64,000 nucleotides of DNA from Apium graveolens (lineage: Eukaryota > Streptophyta > Magnoliopsida > Apiales > Apiaceae): NCBI RefSeq assembly GCF_009905375.1, contig NW_027417124.1, forward strand, positions 62,001 to 126,000, given 5' to 3'. The notes under the pieces are model-generated. The model was not told where the DNA came from. It did not search any database and worked only from the letters and a program-made list of their open reading frames with translations. The position numbers and the translations under genes are program-made. Below are positions 23,524-35,820 of this stretch, piece by piece (positions within the stretch are counted from its first letter, which is position 1; each line of letters starts with the position of its first letter).

Positions 23524-24098
23524 TGTGACGCCCTCCAAACCCGGGGTCTAGATTTGGGGGTCACTAGCCAATAAACCAAAATAAAATAATCACAGCGGAA
23601 TAATATAATAAATATAACCCCTTTACCTGCACTGGATCAATCACAGGTTATAGTATGGAATAGGCACTAATACAAACCAACTGTTATTACAAACTATAAG
23701 TCTAGTTAGTTTTACAATTTTATTCAAAATTTATTACAAACCTCTAGACTAGCTAAGCGTCCCAAACTGTCTACCTGGAAAACACACCAAACTATCTACC
23801 AGCACACAACCTCGGGTCAGACCTGGAACTTAAGCTTGCCCTGGCCTAGCTGAAAGAATCAGGATATAAAACAAGTATGAGCGAAAGAAATGTTCAGCAA
23901 GCAGTAATTAGCTTATGATTTGTAACAACAACAACAATAATATATCTGATGAACCAAACCAAACCACAATACCTGAACAATATTAAAACTGATATATATT
24001 TGATAATAAACAACATTTGCAATATATTTGGTTTTGGGATTGGAATTCTCGAACGACGGTGTGTTGCCGTATGCCGAAGCATATCCAACTAAACAAAA
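23524..24098 (-). mobile_element. E2 5' LTR, first part (3' end in element sense)
   Basis: Homologous to 15036-15640, broken at 24098 by E3. The last five bases CAAAA are the E3 TSD. Confidence 0.95.
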
Positions 24099-27000
24099 TG
24101 TAACGACCGTAAAATTTTAATATAATGATTATTTGTTTCTGTGCTATTTATGTGAAAGTAGAGAATAAATAAATATAATTATATATTTACTCCAGTCTGA
24201 TGTATTTCAGAGGAATTGTGATAAAGTGAATTGTGGATTTATTGATGCTATAATAGTATTATAAAATTTAAAGATGGAAATTTAAATGTGAAAGTAAAAT
24301 GTGAAAGTGGAAATTGAAAAGTGGAAAAGTGGGAATTATGGAAATATGAGAAGTTAGTTAAAAAAATAAAATATGTGATATTTATATGCTAAAGTATGGT
24401 TTAAATGATTATTAGTATGTTTGAAATTTATTTATGAGATTATTAGAGTGCTTGGAAATTTATTTATGAAATTCTAAGTGAATATTGAAAAATAAAGTGT
24501 GAATAAATGTTTATTTAAATTTCTGAAAAATAGTTGGAAAACAATAAAATTTTTATTATTGTTCTACAATCATTATTTTGGTATTAAAAACTTTATAATA
24601 ATGTGAAAGTGAGTATTTTGGGCTATTTCCTATTTTTAATTAGAATTAAGAACTGTGTTTGCACTTTTCGTAGTCAAATTTGTAAAATTCATACAAAAAT
24701 AACCGTGCATCAGAAAAATATTTTAAAAATATGCACGCGAAGCTAATTTTGTGCTCTACATTTTAAAAATTTAAAATTAATAACTTTCAGAACTTTCAGA
24801 ACAGTTTGTATTTTATTAAAGAAACGTTTTTGCATTCATTTATCAAAAGAAAACTATTAAAACAAAAACTTTTATACTTAAAATTACCAAAATACCCTTA
24901 TTTTATTAAATAAAACATCAGCCTCCCTCTTTCTTTCCTCATTTTACCCGAGACATCATCCTCCCACATCTCTTCCTCTCGGTTTTCTTTTCCCCAGGCC
25001 AAAAACCACACACACAAGCACACAACTTTTTCTTCTTCCTTTGTTGCTAGGTAAGGATCTAATCTTTTCTCTTCTTTTACATTAAACTTGTACTTTGCAT
25101 GCTGGTATCCGTGTGTATGTATAGGTGTGTGTATATTTGAGTTTGTTGTTGTTGAGGTAGTGTGTATATTTGAGTTTGTTGTTGTTGAGGGAGAAACTAG
25201 AGTTTCATGTGATTTCACTTGAGTTTATTGAGTAATAGAGTGTTAGTGTTAGTTAATTCGAATTGCATGTCATGGATTATAGTTGCATGTTGGAAATTGG
25301 TGTCTTATGTGTGTTGTATACATGCGGGTGTATGAATACGTGAAGAATGTGTATGTATATGTGTTTCTTGGTGAAAATAGTTGTTAATTTAGTGGTTTAA
25401 AGTACTAAAGTTTTGTATCATGGAAGTATATATATATACGGCTTGTGTATATGTATATATGAGAGAATGGATTTCTTGACTTATGTGATGTAGTTGATGG
25501 TGATAAGAGTGTTTAAGTGAATCAAATTATTTAAAAAGTGTTGTATGTAATTAATCTCCTTTGCATGTAGTGTTCTTTTATAGTTAAGATAAAGAAATTA
25601 GTTGTAAATTAGTTGTTTAGGGGAGCTAAAGGGGTGTGATTAGCTAGATTATCTGGGGTGATAAAGCAAATATGAAGGTAGTGGTTTTGTGTGTGTGTGT
25701 AACGTCTGTAGCTCGAGGACTTTTTATCATGGCTGCCACCACCCACACTCGGCCGAGAGCTTGTAGTGTGGAGATGGTTTAGTTTCTTGTTAGTTTATAT
25801 AATTACTTTTATTGTTGTATGATTAATCATAATTGCATGTTGAGTTAAAGGCTTGCATGTTAGATTATTTTGTGTTTGTTAATCGACTTGAATACATATT
25901 CTTTTTGTGATAAAACTGAAGATATGCTAGTAAAATGATTATTTGAATGCTATGGTATGCTTGATATTTAGTCGAATTATTTGTCTCGGATTTATGAAAT
26001 CAGAACTTGATTTATGTGGCTTTAGCCGATAGGAAGGAGATAGTGATGTTGTTAAATGAATTTAAGTTCTAACCATAATTATGGCAATAAATTAGTAATG
26101 CATGCTAAGATATCTTGATGTATATTAGTTTTGATATATGCATGTCATTGTTTTGTTGTTGCTGAGAGAAACATGTGTTTAATTGGTTTTCTGTATGAAA
26201 TTGATTGTTAATATAGTTATAAAGATATCATGTTTGATTTCAAAGTATTAGGTTTTGCTAAATTCGTATAAAATTCATTACAGGTCGGAATGTTATGATT
26301 TCAGAGTCTCTAGAAAGATAATTCAATTCTCTACAATTTTGATTCTTTAAGTTTTTCGAAATTCTGCTTATAAGGAGGTGATTTCTGCAGTTTTTGTAAC
26401 CTTCCAGAAAATTTTCAAAACTGAGAGGCAGACTTTGAAAATTTATAGTAAATTAAATATTTATCAGAAAATTTTGAAGAATACCATTTTGAAAATATCT
26501 TTTCAAACTCTATATTTTGTGTTCACAACTCAGAGTCATATTTTGGGATTTAGGAGTCTTAAATGTCAAATTACTTCTATGATCAGGGCCTGACTCTGAT
26601 CAGGCAGCCCACATTTATCCAATTTCTGAATTCGTTATTATCTGTTTTTAATGAGCCTTACCCTTTTGGAAAGATCTCAGAAGTATCTACAACTTTCGTG
26701 TTTTATGATTTTTCATTTGACTTTAATATAACAGAGTAAATTGGCATTCTTTCGAGATGGTCGGGTTATACTTTAAACTCTTAATAGTCTATGTATAAGA
26801 CATTGTAATGAGTAATCTTGTATCTAGCTTTAATATGGTAAATACGATAGAATATGTGTGTTTGTGTGATGGTGTGTGCTAGTATGTGCCTTATTGAAAT
26901 TGGTTTATGTCCTTGGTTGTTAAATGTGTTTGGCTATTTGGTCTGTTTTGATTGTAAACTAGTATCGATAATAATGTACTAGTTGTGTAAAGTGTTTATA

Positions 27001-29085
27001 AGTCAATGTACTTAGTTTTTATAGAATGGCTTATTATTTACTTGTTTATTCTTGAAATAGTATAAAGAGCAAGTAAGTTGAATGGTATGTTTGTGATGAA
27101 GTTTGTATAGTAGTATTATACTACCATAATATAGTATTGTGATTGTATATAAGGCTGATTGCTTGTGTTTGGGTGTCGACAATGGTCGACTGGTATGTTG
27201 GAAATACAGAGGATATGCTGCCGAAATTTCGTTAAAATCTTTTAAAATCTAATGTAGTTTGGCTAGCTATCCAATCTAGTTTCACTTGTCGAGTAACTAG
27301 ACTATCTTCGAAAAGCGATTACATTTTCAAGATACTTAAATACTATTATAGTTTCACTAGGTTAGTTGCTAGTCGAATTAAGTTATCAAATGACGATCAG
27401 TTATTCGAATTAACTTAGTTTGACTTACAATTAATTCGTCAAACTATAATATGGATTTCAAATTCTTTTAAACTTAAAGTTTATTTTCTAAACATGATCA
27501 AATAATTTACAAGAGAGTTTTAAATTTAAAATTTTGTTTCAAATAAGGAATTATTTCCTAAGTTTGAAATTGAAGATCGGATAGTGACTATAGGTGCAAT
27601 ATGTGTTATGTGACCTGTTTATGATATGTGTGCTATATATATATATATAAAATAATAGTGTATATATAAATATAATGAAGGTATCGCGAAAGGGGTAGTT
27701 AAGGTAGACGTTTAAAGTGAACTTCGAATTGTATTTAGAATGATTCTGAAATAGAGTTCTTACTCGTGTAGAGTTGAAGAGTGAGTACGCAAGCGTAGGA
27801 AAGGAAAAAGTTAAAGCTAAGATCCAGTGAAGATTGTGGTTAGGCAGGACTGTGATAGTGTGATACTTTTGAGAGGCAAGTAACGAAACCTCAACTGCTC
27901 TCTCTCTCTTACTTATATTCCCGCCTATTGATTTAAATTTTGAATACCATATCTCAGCCATTGATAAATAAGCTTGTTTCCTTTGTATTTTCAAATATTC
28001 ACAATTTCATTCATTATGAAAACCTTTTGGTTCATTGTTGATAATACCTATGCTTGAACCCATTGCGTTCTTTTTGATACCTGATACTTGACATGATATC
28101 CCTGAGTTTCAAAAATGAACTTAAATATGATTTCAGACTTTCCAATAAGGTCTTATTTCATCAAAAGGTTGGTAAAGCTTAAAATTGAAAGATATTTTCA
28201 TAAATGATATAGGAATTCTATCAAAAATGTTTGCTACGGATTCATATAGATTGGAGGCGTAAGTGGCCTAGTGACGCCGGTCCAGCATTTTTGGTTGTGA
28301 TGGTAAGCTAGCAATGGCAGTAAGTCTAGCTGACTAGTTTTGGAACTAGTCTTAGGGGACCCTATATACATGGAAGATCAAAAGGACGATTAGGTCCTAA
28401 TGGGAGGCATTACGTGGCTGATCAACCGTATTGTCTATGACGTTGTGGGAATACTCCAATCAAAAGATATGTTTTGAAATAAAGATTTCCTTAGAAAATG
28501 TTTGCTTGAAAAGGTTTTTGAAAAGATGTTAGAAAGAATTTTATCAAGAGTTTTGAAAGAAAACTTGAATTTTGAACTGACGATAAGGAATTTTTCTATA
28601 ATTCCTTTCCTTATTCCTTATATTAGATTTCTATTTGAATATCATAGTTGGCCTTGATACCTATTGACCCCTGATAGCTTAACTATTTTAATGTTATTGT
28701 TACTTGCTGAGCTTTTGTAGCTCAAGTTGCTTTGTTATCTAAATTTTACGATTAAGCTCGAGTATGGTTGGATTTAGAAGGTCAACTAGGAAGAATGCTA
28801 ACTTTGGACCTTCGCGCACAGTTAGATTCGCTATGACATCGCAGGTAGCTAGAAAGGGGGTAGATCAGTGGCAACTTCTATATGAAGTTATCTTTTGTAT
28901 TTAGAAAAGATTGTAATAGTATCATATTGTGTAGTTAGATGTAACTTGTTTCATACCTTAACCTGTATTAGATCCTGTAGCAGTGCAAGGGGCCATGGCA
29001 TTATGTTTATGATTCTATTTTATATTATTGTAATTTGTAGCATGGTGAATCCACAATCTAGGCGCCTAATTGTGAGGGTGTCACA
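24099..29085 (+). mobile_element. E3 5' LTR (4987 bp)
   Basis: Unusually long LTR. A CT-rich stretch at about 24930-25045 is followed by CTAG|GTAAGG (25050/25051), a strong donor-like site also present in the 3' LTR. A 33-bp tandem duplication at 25127-25192 is absent from the 3' LTR. Short ORFs, such as the 71-residue frame at 26378-26593, recur in the other LTR only because the LTRs are copies. Confidence 0.93.
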
Positions 29086-29088
29086 GTT

Positions 29089-29100
29089 TGGTATCAGAGC
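29089..29100 (+). promoter_or_regulatory. E3 primer-binding site
   Basis: TGGTATCAGAGC, an exact match to the usual plant initiator tRNA-Met PBS, three bases after the LTR. Confidence 0.93.
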
Positions 29101-29297
29101 TACAGGTTTTGGTCACTGAAACAAGTCAGGATTAGGTGGGTTGTAGGAATGTTAAGTTAGGAATTAAGTTTTAAACTATATAGAGTTTGGGTTGGGATTG
29201 TAGGATATAGTCTCGACTTTAAGATCTCTACGATATGATGGCGTTAGAATTTAAGATAACCTTTCTCGTTTCACCTTGCATACCTATATTATCGCAG

Positions 29298-29789
29298 ATG
29301 CCGGATAACAGCAACAGTGATGATGAATCGGATAGGACTTCTCCTACCGACCCTTCAGCCTTAGCGTCTAGTCATGAGTACGAGTCTGAGATTGATTTTG
29401 AGGAAGAAATTGTATGGCAGCCGGTCAGATCGACTACCGAGACTCTTGTCTTACCAGCTATGGAACCTGTTTCGACCCCTGTGACAATTCTAGTTCCACA
29501 AATTCCCTACTACATTTATGCCAAGCTATCACGCGACCGAGAAATGGTGTTTGGACAAGGTTCAGAATTAAGATCCTTAGTTGATCAGATGTCTAATGAG
29601 ACTAGGCAACGGGTAGACGTTTCTGAAAGTGAGTGGGTATCTAGGAATGAACGTCTAGAAGAGATGGCATGTGGTCGTCTTCGGGAAGGATCATCTGTTT
29701 ACACTTCTTGGGAAAGGACTGGGAGACTGATGAAGTTGGAAAGATGGATGTGGACTGTGTTAAGAATTGCTCGACATAGGAGATATTAA
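29298..29789 (+). CDS. E3 upstream ORF (acidic, unknown function)
   Basis: 163 codons from ATG 29298 to TAA 29787-29789. An in-frame ATG at 29235 would add 21 residues, but I prefer 29298 because ATTATCGCAG precedes it, as ATTATCAG precedes the E4 upstream ORF. The N-terminus is Ser/Asp/Glu-rich (NSNSDDESDRTSPTDPS). The middle is Pro/Val-rich. The C-terminal third is charged and possibly helical (RSLVDQMSNETRQRVDV, SRNERLEEMACGRLREG). It sits between PBS and gag, like the proline-rich ORF of E4 (46965-47699) and the remnant in F. It remains open although the downstream gag-pol is ruined. I recognise no domain. Confidence 0.55.
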   Translation: MPDNSNSDDESDRTSPTDPSALASSHEYESEIDFEEEIVWQPVRSTTETLVLPAMEPVSTPVTILVPQIPYYIYAKLSRDREMVFGQGSELRSLVDQMSNETRQRVDVSESEWVSRNERLEEMACGRLREGSSVYTSWERTGRLMKLERWMWTVLRIARHRRY

Positions 29790-30540
29790 GCTATTGGGAA
29801 AAGAAGTTGTTGGCGTGGTACTCGACTCAGTTAGTAGAACTTGTTTAGATACTATTTTATGTCAGTATCAGATGGTTCTAAGTTATTCTTTTCAGATGTG
29901 TAGGTCACCATTGATTTCGATAATTTCCTTGTTGTCTAGCAGCTTGTGACAGTTGGGGTTGTTTTTCCCATTATTTTACCCCTTTGACTAATCGTCGAAC
30001 TGCTGTTTTCTCTCCTGTTATTTTTGAACTCAAGTGTTGGAACCATAACTTTTACTTTTACAGATGAACGCCCTTTCTTTTCATATTCATTGAACACCTT
30101 ACTATTTCCTCCATATACAACTATTTATATACCCACCTTAACATTCCAAAATTGTTTTATTACCAATAAACCATACCTTGTTATTTCCTTGAGGAAAGCG
30201 AGCAACTTATAGGGTAATAAGGCTGCATGAGTTAAATCTTTTTATTGTACTAAAAAGATAGAATTAAATCATTTTACAAGGATAGAAATTACATGGTTTC
30301 TTAAGCATATAGCATATTGCTTAGTAAGTTGCTTGTTTACTCGTCAAGAAGATATCGCTCTCAAGCCAATTTCTCAAACCTATAACACTGGAAGTTTGGA
30401 GTCAAACTGACCCTACCATAACCCAAATTTTATAACCAGTCTGACAATAACTGTTGCTTTGACACAACAATAACATCAGCATCAAGCCGTAATTGGTAAG
30501 TTTTATATCCTCATAAGATGCCAAATTCCCATAGGCTCAG
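29790..30540 (+). other. E3 spacer between upstream ORF and gag remnant
   Basis: Non-coding DNA with no ORF I can support. This matches the position of the E4 spacer 47700-48182. Confidence 0.5.
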
Positions 30541-33500
30541 GAAACTGTGGAACTGACCAAAGCCAGGGTTTGGCTTAAGTAAATAGATAAAACTTTTGGC
30601 ATGGTTAAAGTTGGTGAAGACCAAAAGACAGAGTTTTCAAGTTGGTTTCTAGTGGAAATCAGTTAGAGAAATGGAAAGAGAAAGTACGATGACATGGTAG
30701 AGATTTACGGAGCCGTTTCTAGTAAAAGATACACAAGACTGTATGAAGAAGCACTTTGGGGGGGGGTAAGACTTTGAAGTTGAAAATAAGAAAATATAAG
30801 CAAAGCGGTTATAAGCCCAAGATTACTGATTTAACATAAATGGTGTCAGAAATAGGCTTTTAAGGATGTAAAAAGAGCCAAGAGCTTCAAGCATCGGATT
30901 AAGCAGCAGGTTAGAAGCTGGATGGCTGTATTTGAACTTCGAACTTATGTGAGCAGTGGTTTATATGGTTATAAAAGGAGAAAGTAAGTGATCTAGGGAA
31001 GAAAATAAATATAGATAAAGTTGAAGAAAATAAAATGGATTACTTTACTGAGAAATGCACGAGTACAAGTATAAGAGTGGATCCGAATTTTACTTGTAAC
31101 AAGTGTGGTATGGTGGGCTATTCTATAAGATATTTTAAGGAACTACTCCAAACAACAAAAATTTCAAGGTGTCATAAGAGCATCACGAGCATCGGAATTT
31201 TTAGGTAAGGACCTTCATTATATCTAAGAAAGATATAGTTCAAAATGTGGAAGTGGTAATAGGAACGCTGTAATTTAAGATCAACCGTTATGACCAAATT
31301 TGGTTATAAGAGTAGTCAATCGGGACAGAGTTCACGTTGGTTAGGTATGTTAACATTTTGACATTAAGATAACAGATTGCTCTTTTATCGTGAAAATGAT
31401 ATCTTCCAAAATAAGAAAAATTTGATAGAACCCTAGGAATGGATTTGTTATAGGATTACGATGCACAAATAAGTACAAGAGGAAACACATTAACATGAAG
31501 TCTATGAATGACGAGGAAGTTATGCTTCAAGGACAAAAGCACGTTAAGAAATTCAGACCCTTATTTTAAGTTAAAAGGATTGTGAAGACGAAGATGTGAA
31601 GCCTATGTGTGTCACACATGTAGTGAATATCCGTCAAGAAATACTCAAGATTGAAGAAATCCTCATGATTAAAGAGGTCAAGGTGTGTTTACAGATAAGC
31701 AACTTTGCTTATCTCATAGTAGAGAAGTGAATTTTTAGTGCGATACCTAGAATTAAATCAGTGACAAAAGACTACACATAGTGGTACTAGTTGAAATGAG
31801 AAGACTGGCAATTCGACTGCCAGAAATTTTGGATAAAGGAGTTATAAGGCTTAGTGTATCGATTATGAAAAGCTCAATTAGACAATCAAGCATAAGTAAC
31901 TAAAATGATGATTGAGTTGAACTGTTGGGAAGAGCATACTTCTCTATGGTTGATTTAAGAATGGAGTTACTATCAAGTAGAAATTAAGTTTGAAAATCTA
32001 CTAGAGACAGTAATTTATACAAGGCTTTAATAATGTGTTATTTATTCAAATACGAAGGGTGAGTACACCAAACACTGGAAGGATGACTTGATGATCCTAA
32101 GAAAAGAAAAGAATACCTGTATGTGAAGTTTTTAAATTTTGAGTTATTAAAGAAATAGGTAGCCGTGAAGGAATCAACGTAAATTCCACAAGTGTTGAAA
32201 TTTAAATGAAGTGGGAAATGATAGAGATATCTAAGGAAACAAGGAACTTTAGTAATGGCCAACTCTTATAAGGAAATCATTTAAGAAAGATAATGACATC
32301 AGTGACAATGACAATAAGGAGGAGGGAAAAGTTTGATTAGAAAGATAGCATGAGAGAATTTTTTTTGAGTTAAGGAAAGGGTTAGTGTCCTAACCATGTT
32401 GGTTCTACTTGGCGATCGAGACAATCTTACGATATATAATAGTATTTCTTATAATGGGTTAGAATGCATTTTGGTACAATATGGTCAGGTTATTGAGTAT
32501 AGTTACCGAACAACGAAAGTCTTACAAGTAAAATCATTTAGCAAATGATTTGAATCTAACAGAAACTTGAGTGCCCCAAGATTTGGAGACATTTATTCGT
32601 ATAGAAACAAGTAAGAAAACCCGTATGGATTAAAGGAGCCAGAAGTTTTGTCTTTATATAGAAAGGACTTAATATAAGACAAGAACGATGGTAGAAATCG
32701 ATCAAGTTAGTACACTTCTAATTGGTTAATGAAATGTTTCTACAAGACAACTAGATGAGGATAATAGTCATGTGGTATGGGGTTTCAGAGTGTATTGCGA
32801 AAGGTATAGGCAAAGAATTACTCAAAGACTTTGGAATAAGTTCCAAGTTTGTGTAGACACTAAAATATAGATGAGAACAATTCATCGTCAATGAGTGCAT
32901 CTTCAAAAGAAAGGATGATTCAGACAGGAGATGATATACTAAGAGTGGACGTCTTATACAGTAAATAAAAATAAGGATGAACATCCGTCGTTTATGGATT
33001 TATGCCGTAGAAAATGTAATGCGAATATTGGTCTATCACCTTATGGGCTCTATATGTAAGAAGACCATTAATGTCATCAAACGAATCTAGATAGATTTTG
33101 ATCTATGAGTGTATTACGAGGAAAGAGCGATTCGGAAGCTCCGAGTGTGAATAACATGGAAAGAGGTTATTTCTACAAATATTCATGTTGGTGAGTTTCT
33201 GTGATTGATGGAAAAGAAGTAATGAATCTGGTATGAAAAGCTACATTGATGTGGATGTGTAATCCACTCTCGAGATACAAAAGAATGGGTTACAATTGTT
33301 ATACGAGTACGTGTATGAGAAACCTATGAAAATGACCAATGATAAATTTCTCTTCTACCACTCTAAAGTGTAATTTTTATTGTTTTCTAAAAGTATCCAG
33401 AATATGTTCTATACTTCCAACTCCCTTCGAACATCTTTTGTTTCCTTGAAAATTTGGTCATCTGATTGAGACAAACAATACACGTACTGTGGCTGTTTAT

Positions 33501-34129
33501 CTTCGTGATAAATAGTTTGGTGGGACGCCACCTAAATGTGTGTTGTGAACTGTATGGTACTAAGACTGGCCATCTTAAGTACTAATATGGTTGTTCTCAA
33601 TCATGTCAATATCATTTTCATTCTTTTCTTCTTGATCATTGAACCTTAGTTCCAATCAACTATTCTGAAACAATGTGTTTCATCGACAAACTTTTGAATC
33701 AAGAATTGGCGCAAGTGAGAATTTTGCATTTTATATTCCTTACCTTCAATCTAAATATGTTGGAGTATAGACGAACCATCAGACGAGATTCTGTGCATCA
33801 GGATTTATGCAAAGTTTTAAAGGACAAGATAAGTCATGTTTGAAATGATATTATCTCTGCACATACCACATGTTCACATTATATTGTGTAACGGTTCTTA
33901 AACTTTAGGATTCCAATTGCAGACCATGAAATAGAATATGGATACTTAAGGATTTAGCTTGTCTTATGAGGAACATCCGATAAAGATGGTAGATCGGAGA
34001 GAAAAGCGCTTAGGAATAAATCTGTGTCCCTAGTCAAAGTTTTGTGGAGAAATCCTCTTGTGGAAGAGTTCACATGGGAACTTGAGAGTGAAATGCTTGA
34101 GAAGTATCCATAATTGTTTACTTAGGCGT
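30541..34129 (+). pseudogene. E3 gag-pol, decayed beyond use
   Basis: Patches that match E4 in order: MVKVGEDQKTEFSSW (30601 on; E4 has LVKVGEDQKTNFASY), AVFELRTY (about 30927; E4 AVFELTTY), a knuckle-like CNKCGMVGY (about 31095), GMDLL before a stop (about 31437), EMRRLAIRLPEILDKGVIRL (31793 on; RT region EMKEL...GIIRPSVSP in E4), and a chromodomain tail LRNKSVSLVKVLWRNPLVEE with TWELESEMLEKYP (about 34000-34110). Stops and frameshifts lie between all patches. No usable polyprotein remains. Confidence 0.8.
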
Positions 34130-34164
34130 GATTCTGGGGACATAATCCTTTAAGGGGGGCAGAA
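34130..34164 (+). promoter_or_regulatory. E3 degraded hairpin and polypurine tract
   Basis: GATTCTG-GGGA-CATAATC (34130-34147) is a damaged form of the hairpin of E1, E2, E4 and E5. The G-run (AAGGGGGGCAGAA) adjoins the LTR. Confidence 0.8.
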
Positions 34165-34306
34165 TGTAACGACCGTAAAATTTTAATATAATGATTATTT
34201 GTTTTTGTGCTATTTATGTGAAAGTAGAGAACAAATAAATATAATTATATATTTACTCCAGTCTGATGTATTTCAGAGAAATTGTGATAAAGTGAATTGT
34301 GGATTT

Positions 34307-35820
34307 TGTTAGGGCGAAAACACGCGCTAATATTCACGCAAGTATACGCGTTCGCAAGTAATATAGAATACTTTCTAGTTCGTTCCCTCAGAGACTCAGA
34401 CTAAATTATTGTCTAATTAAACTCACTCACCAAAGTATGATTACTTCTCAATGTTAAGATAATAACACTTAAAATTGTTGATTAAATATTAACTATAATT
34501 AACTACTTAATTAACCACTTAACTAACACTTCAATTTATCAATAATAAAATACTCATGAGATCACAACTTCATTATTACTTCCTTCTATAGCCATTGTTA
34601 TTACCTTTAGCATGTGACAGTGATGATATTAATCGAATAACACGAAACTGATAAAAGCCAACTTTCATTGTACTAATACCATTCTACGAAGCATCCACAA
34701 TTAAGATAGAATTTGAATAGTCATCAATTATGTTGAGTTCCTATATGTCTACAGAAATTGACAACACAACGATTTAAGCACAAGTTATTCCTTTTGATTA
34801 CATAGGGCAAATAAAACTGTTAGAGTTACCCACTAATCATGCACAACGTACATGAACCTATGCTAGCATGGCAAGTTCTAAATCTCAAGATCCACCGTCG
34901 CTTCACAAGAGATTAACACCCTATCTTATATGTTCGCGACGCACATAAAACGAATACGCACAACCAATACTAGATATCATGCAATCATCACACACTAAAG
35001 TATTAAACAATTAACTAAAGAATTCCATAATAAATCCGTTGCAACCCCATGATCACGATCAGCCCATAATAGAACTTATCGCCATCATGGGTTCATATGA
35101 AATCATGATAAACAAATACAAGAAAATAATAACTAAACTAATTATATTAAAATAGAGTACGTCACAAGAGTAAATAAGTCAAAGCAAGAAAACTAGCATC
35201 CAACGTTACAACGAAACAAGAATCACAAGAAAATATGCTTCCTCTTCGTTGTGGTGTGCTAAATCGGTCTTCTTCCTTATCTCCTTCGCTACTTGTGTAA
35301 AACACAATCTAAAACATAATCCCCTTAATACTCTCTGTGAAAACGTCTCAAATCTACCTATATAATAGTCCCATAAAACTCAGATTACATAGAAGTTGGA
35401 AACCAAACAGAAGTAGAAGTCTAAATTAATTTATCTTTTTCCCCGACCCTGCGCGGCCGCTCAGCATAGCTGCGCGGGCGCGCAGGTTGCGGCCGCTCAG
35501 CATTGCTGCGCGGGCGCGCAGGCCTTTACTGGAAAAAATCTAGGTTTGCTCCGTTTCTTCGCCGTAATCTGCCCATTCCTTTCCTCTCGCAATGGTGAAC
35601 ACATGCCAAGGCTTATTCTTGATGATTCCTCCCCCGAAATGCAACTAATATCCTGAAATGCATAAACACTAGCAAAACGCATCAAATACACAAAATACTT
35701 GATTTGAAGACACCAATTTAAGCCATTTTAAGACGTTCTAAGTGGTATAAAATGCCACTTATCACACCCCCAAACTTAAATCGATGCTTATCCTCAAGCG
35801 TCACAGACTCAAAAACAAAT
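34307..35820 (-). mobile_element. X: 3' LTR plus PPT edge of a Tat/Athila-like gypsy element
   Basis: On the minus strand a TTTGGGGGTG-type PPT (35765-35775) is followed by an LTR that starts TGATAAGTGGCATTTTAT (35764) and ends CGCCCTAACA (34307), 1458 bp. The T-rich/GGGGG PPT beside a TGATAAGTG start is typical, as I recall, of Tat/Athila-lineage elements. The clade call is tentative. Only about 56 bp of interior remains. It has no coding capacity. Compared with the 5' LTR of E3, the insertion point lost about 28 bp, and I see no TSD. Confidence 0.75.
35453..35524. repeat. Two 36-bp GC-rich tandem copies inside X LTR
   Basis: Copies at 35453-35488 and 35489-35524 each start GCGGCCGC and contain CTGCGCGGGCGCGCAG, which can form a 7-bp stem. 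They differ at about three positions. The surrounding LTR is AT-rich. Confidence 0.9.

Noticed and set aside
24898..25218. 106-residue minus-strand ORF with Thr/Ser/Asn repeats (and 36443-36736)
   Set aside because: Arises from the CT-rich and GTTGTT-type repeats of the E3 LTR. It changes length with the 33-bp duplication.
26378..26593. 71-residue ORF, identical in the other E3 LTR (37896-38111)
   Set aside because: It repeats only because it lies in the near-identical LTR block. It has no motif, and LTR leader position makes a gene unlikely.
27551..27994. 147-residue minus-strand ORF
   Set aside because: In the E3 5' LTR. The 3' LTR copy does not keep it, and the composition is that of AT-rich non-coding DNA.
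29089..29100. tRNA gene signal
   Set aside because: TGGTATCAGAGC is the primer-binding site. No tRNA cloverleaf is present.
35460..35530. CpG-island promoter of a host gene
   Set aside because: The GC-rich stretch is only about 75 bp, is a two-copy repeat, and lies inside an LTR with no gene next to it.
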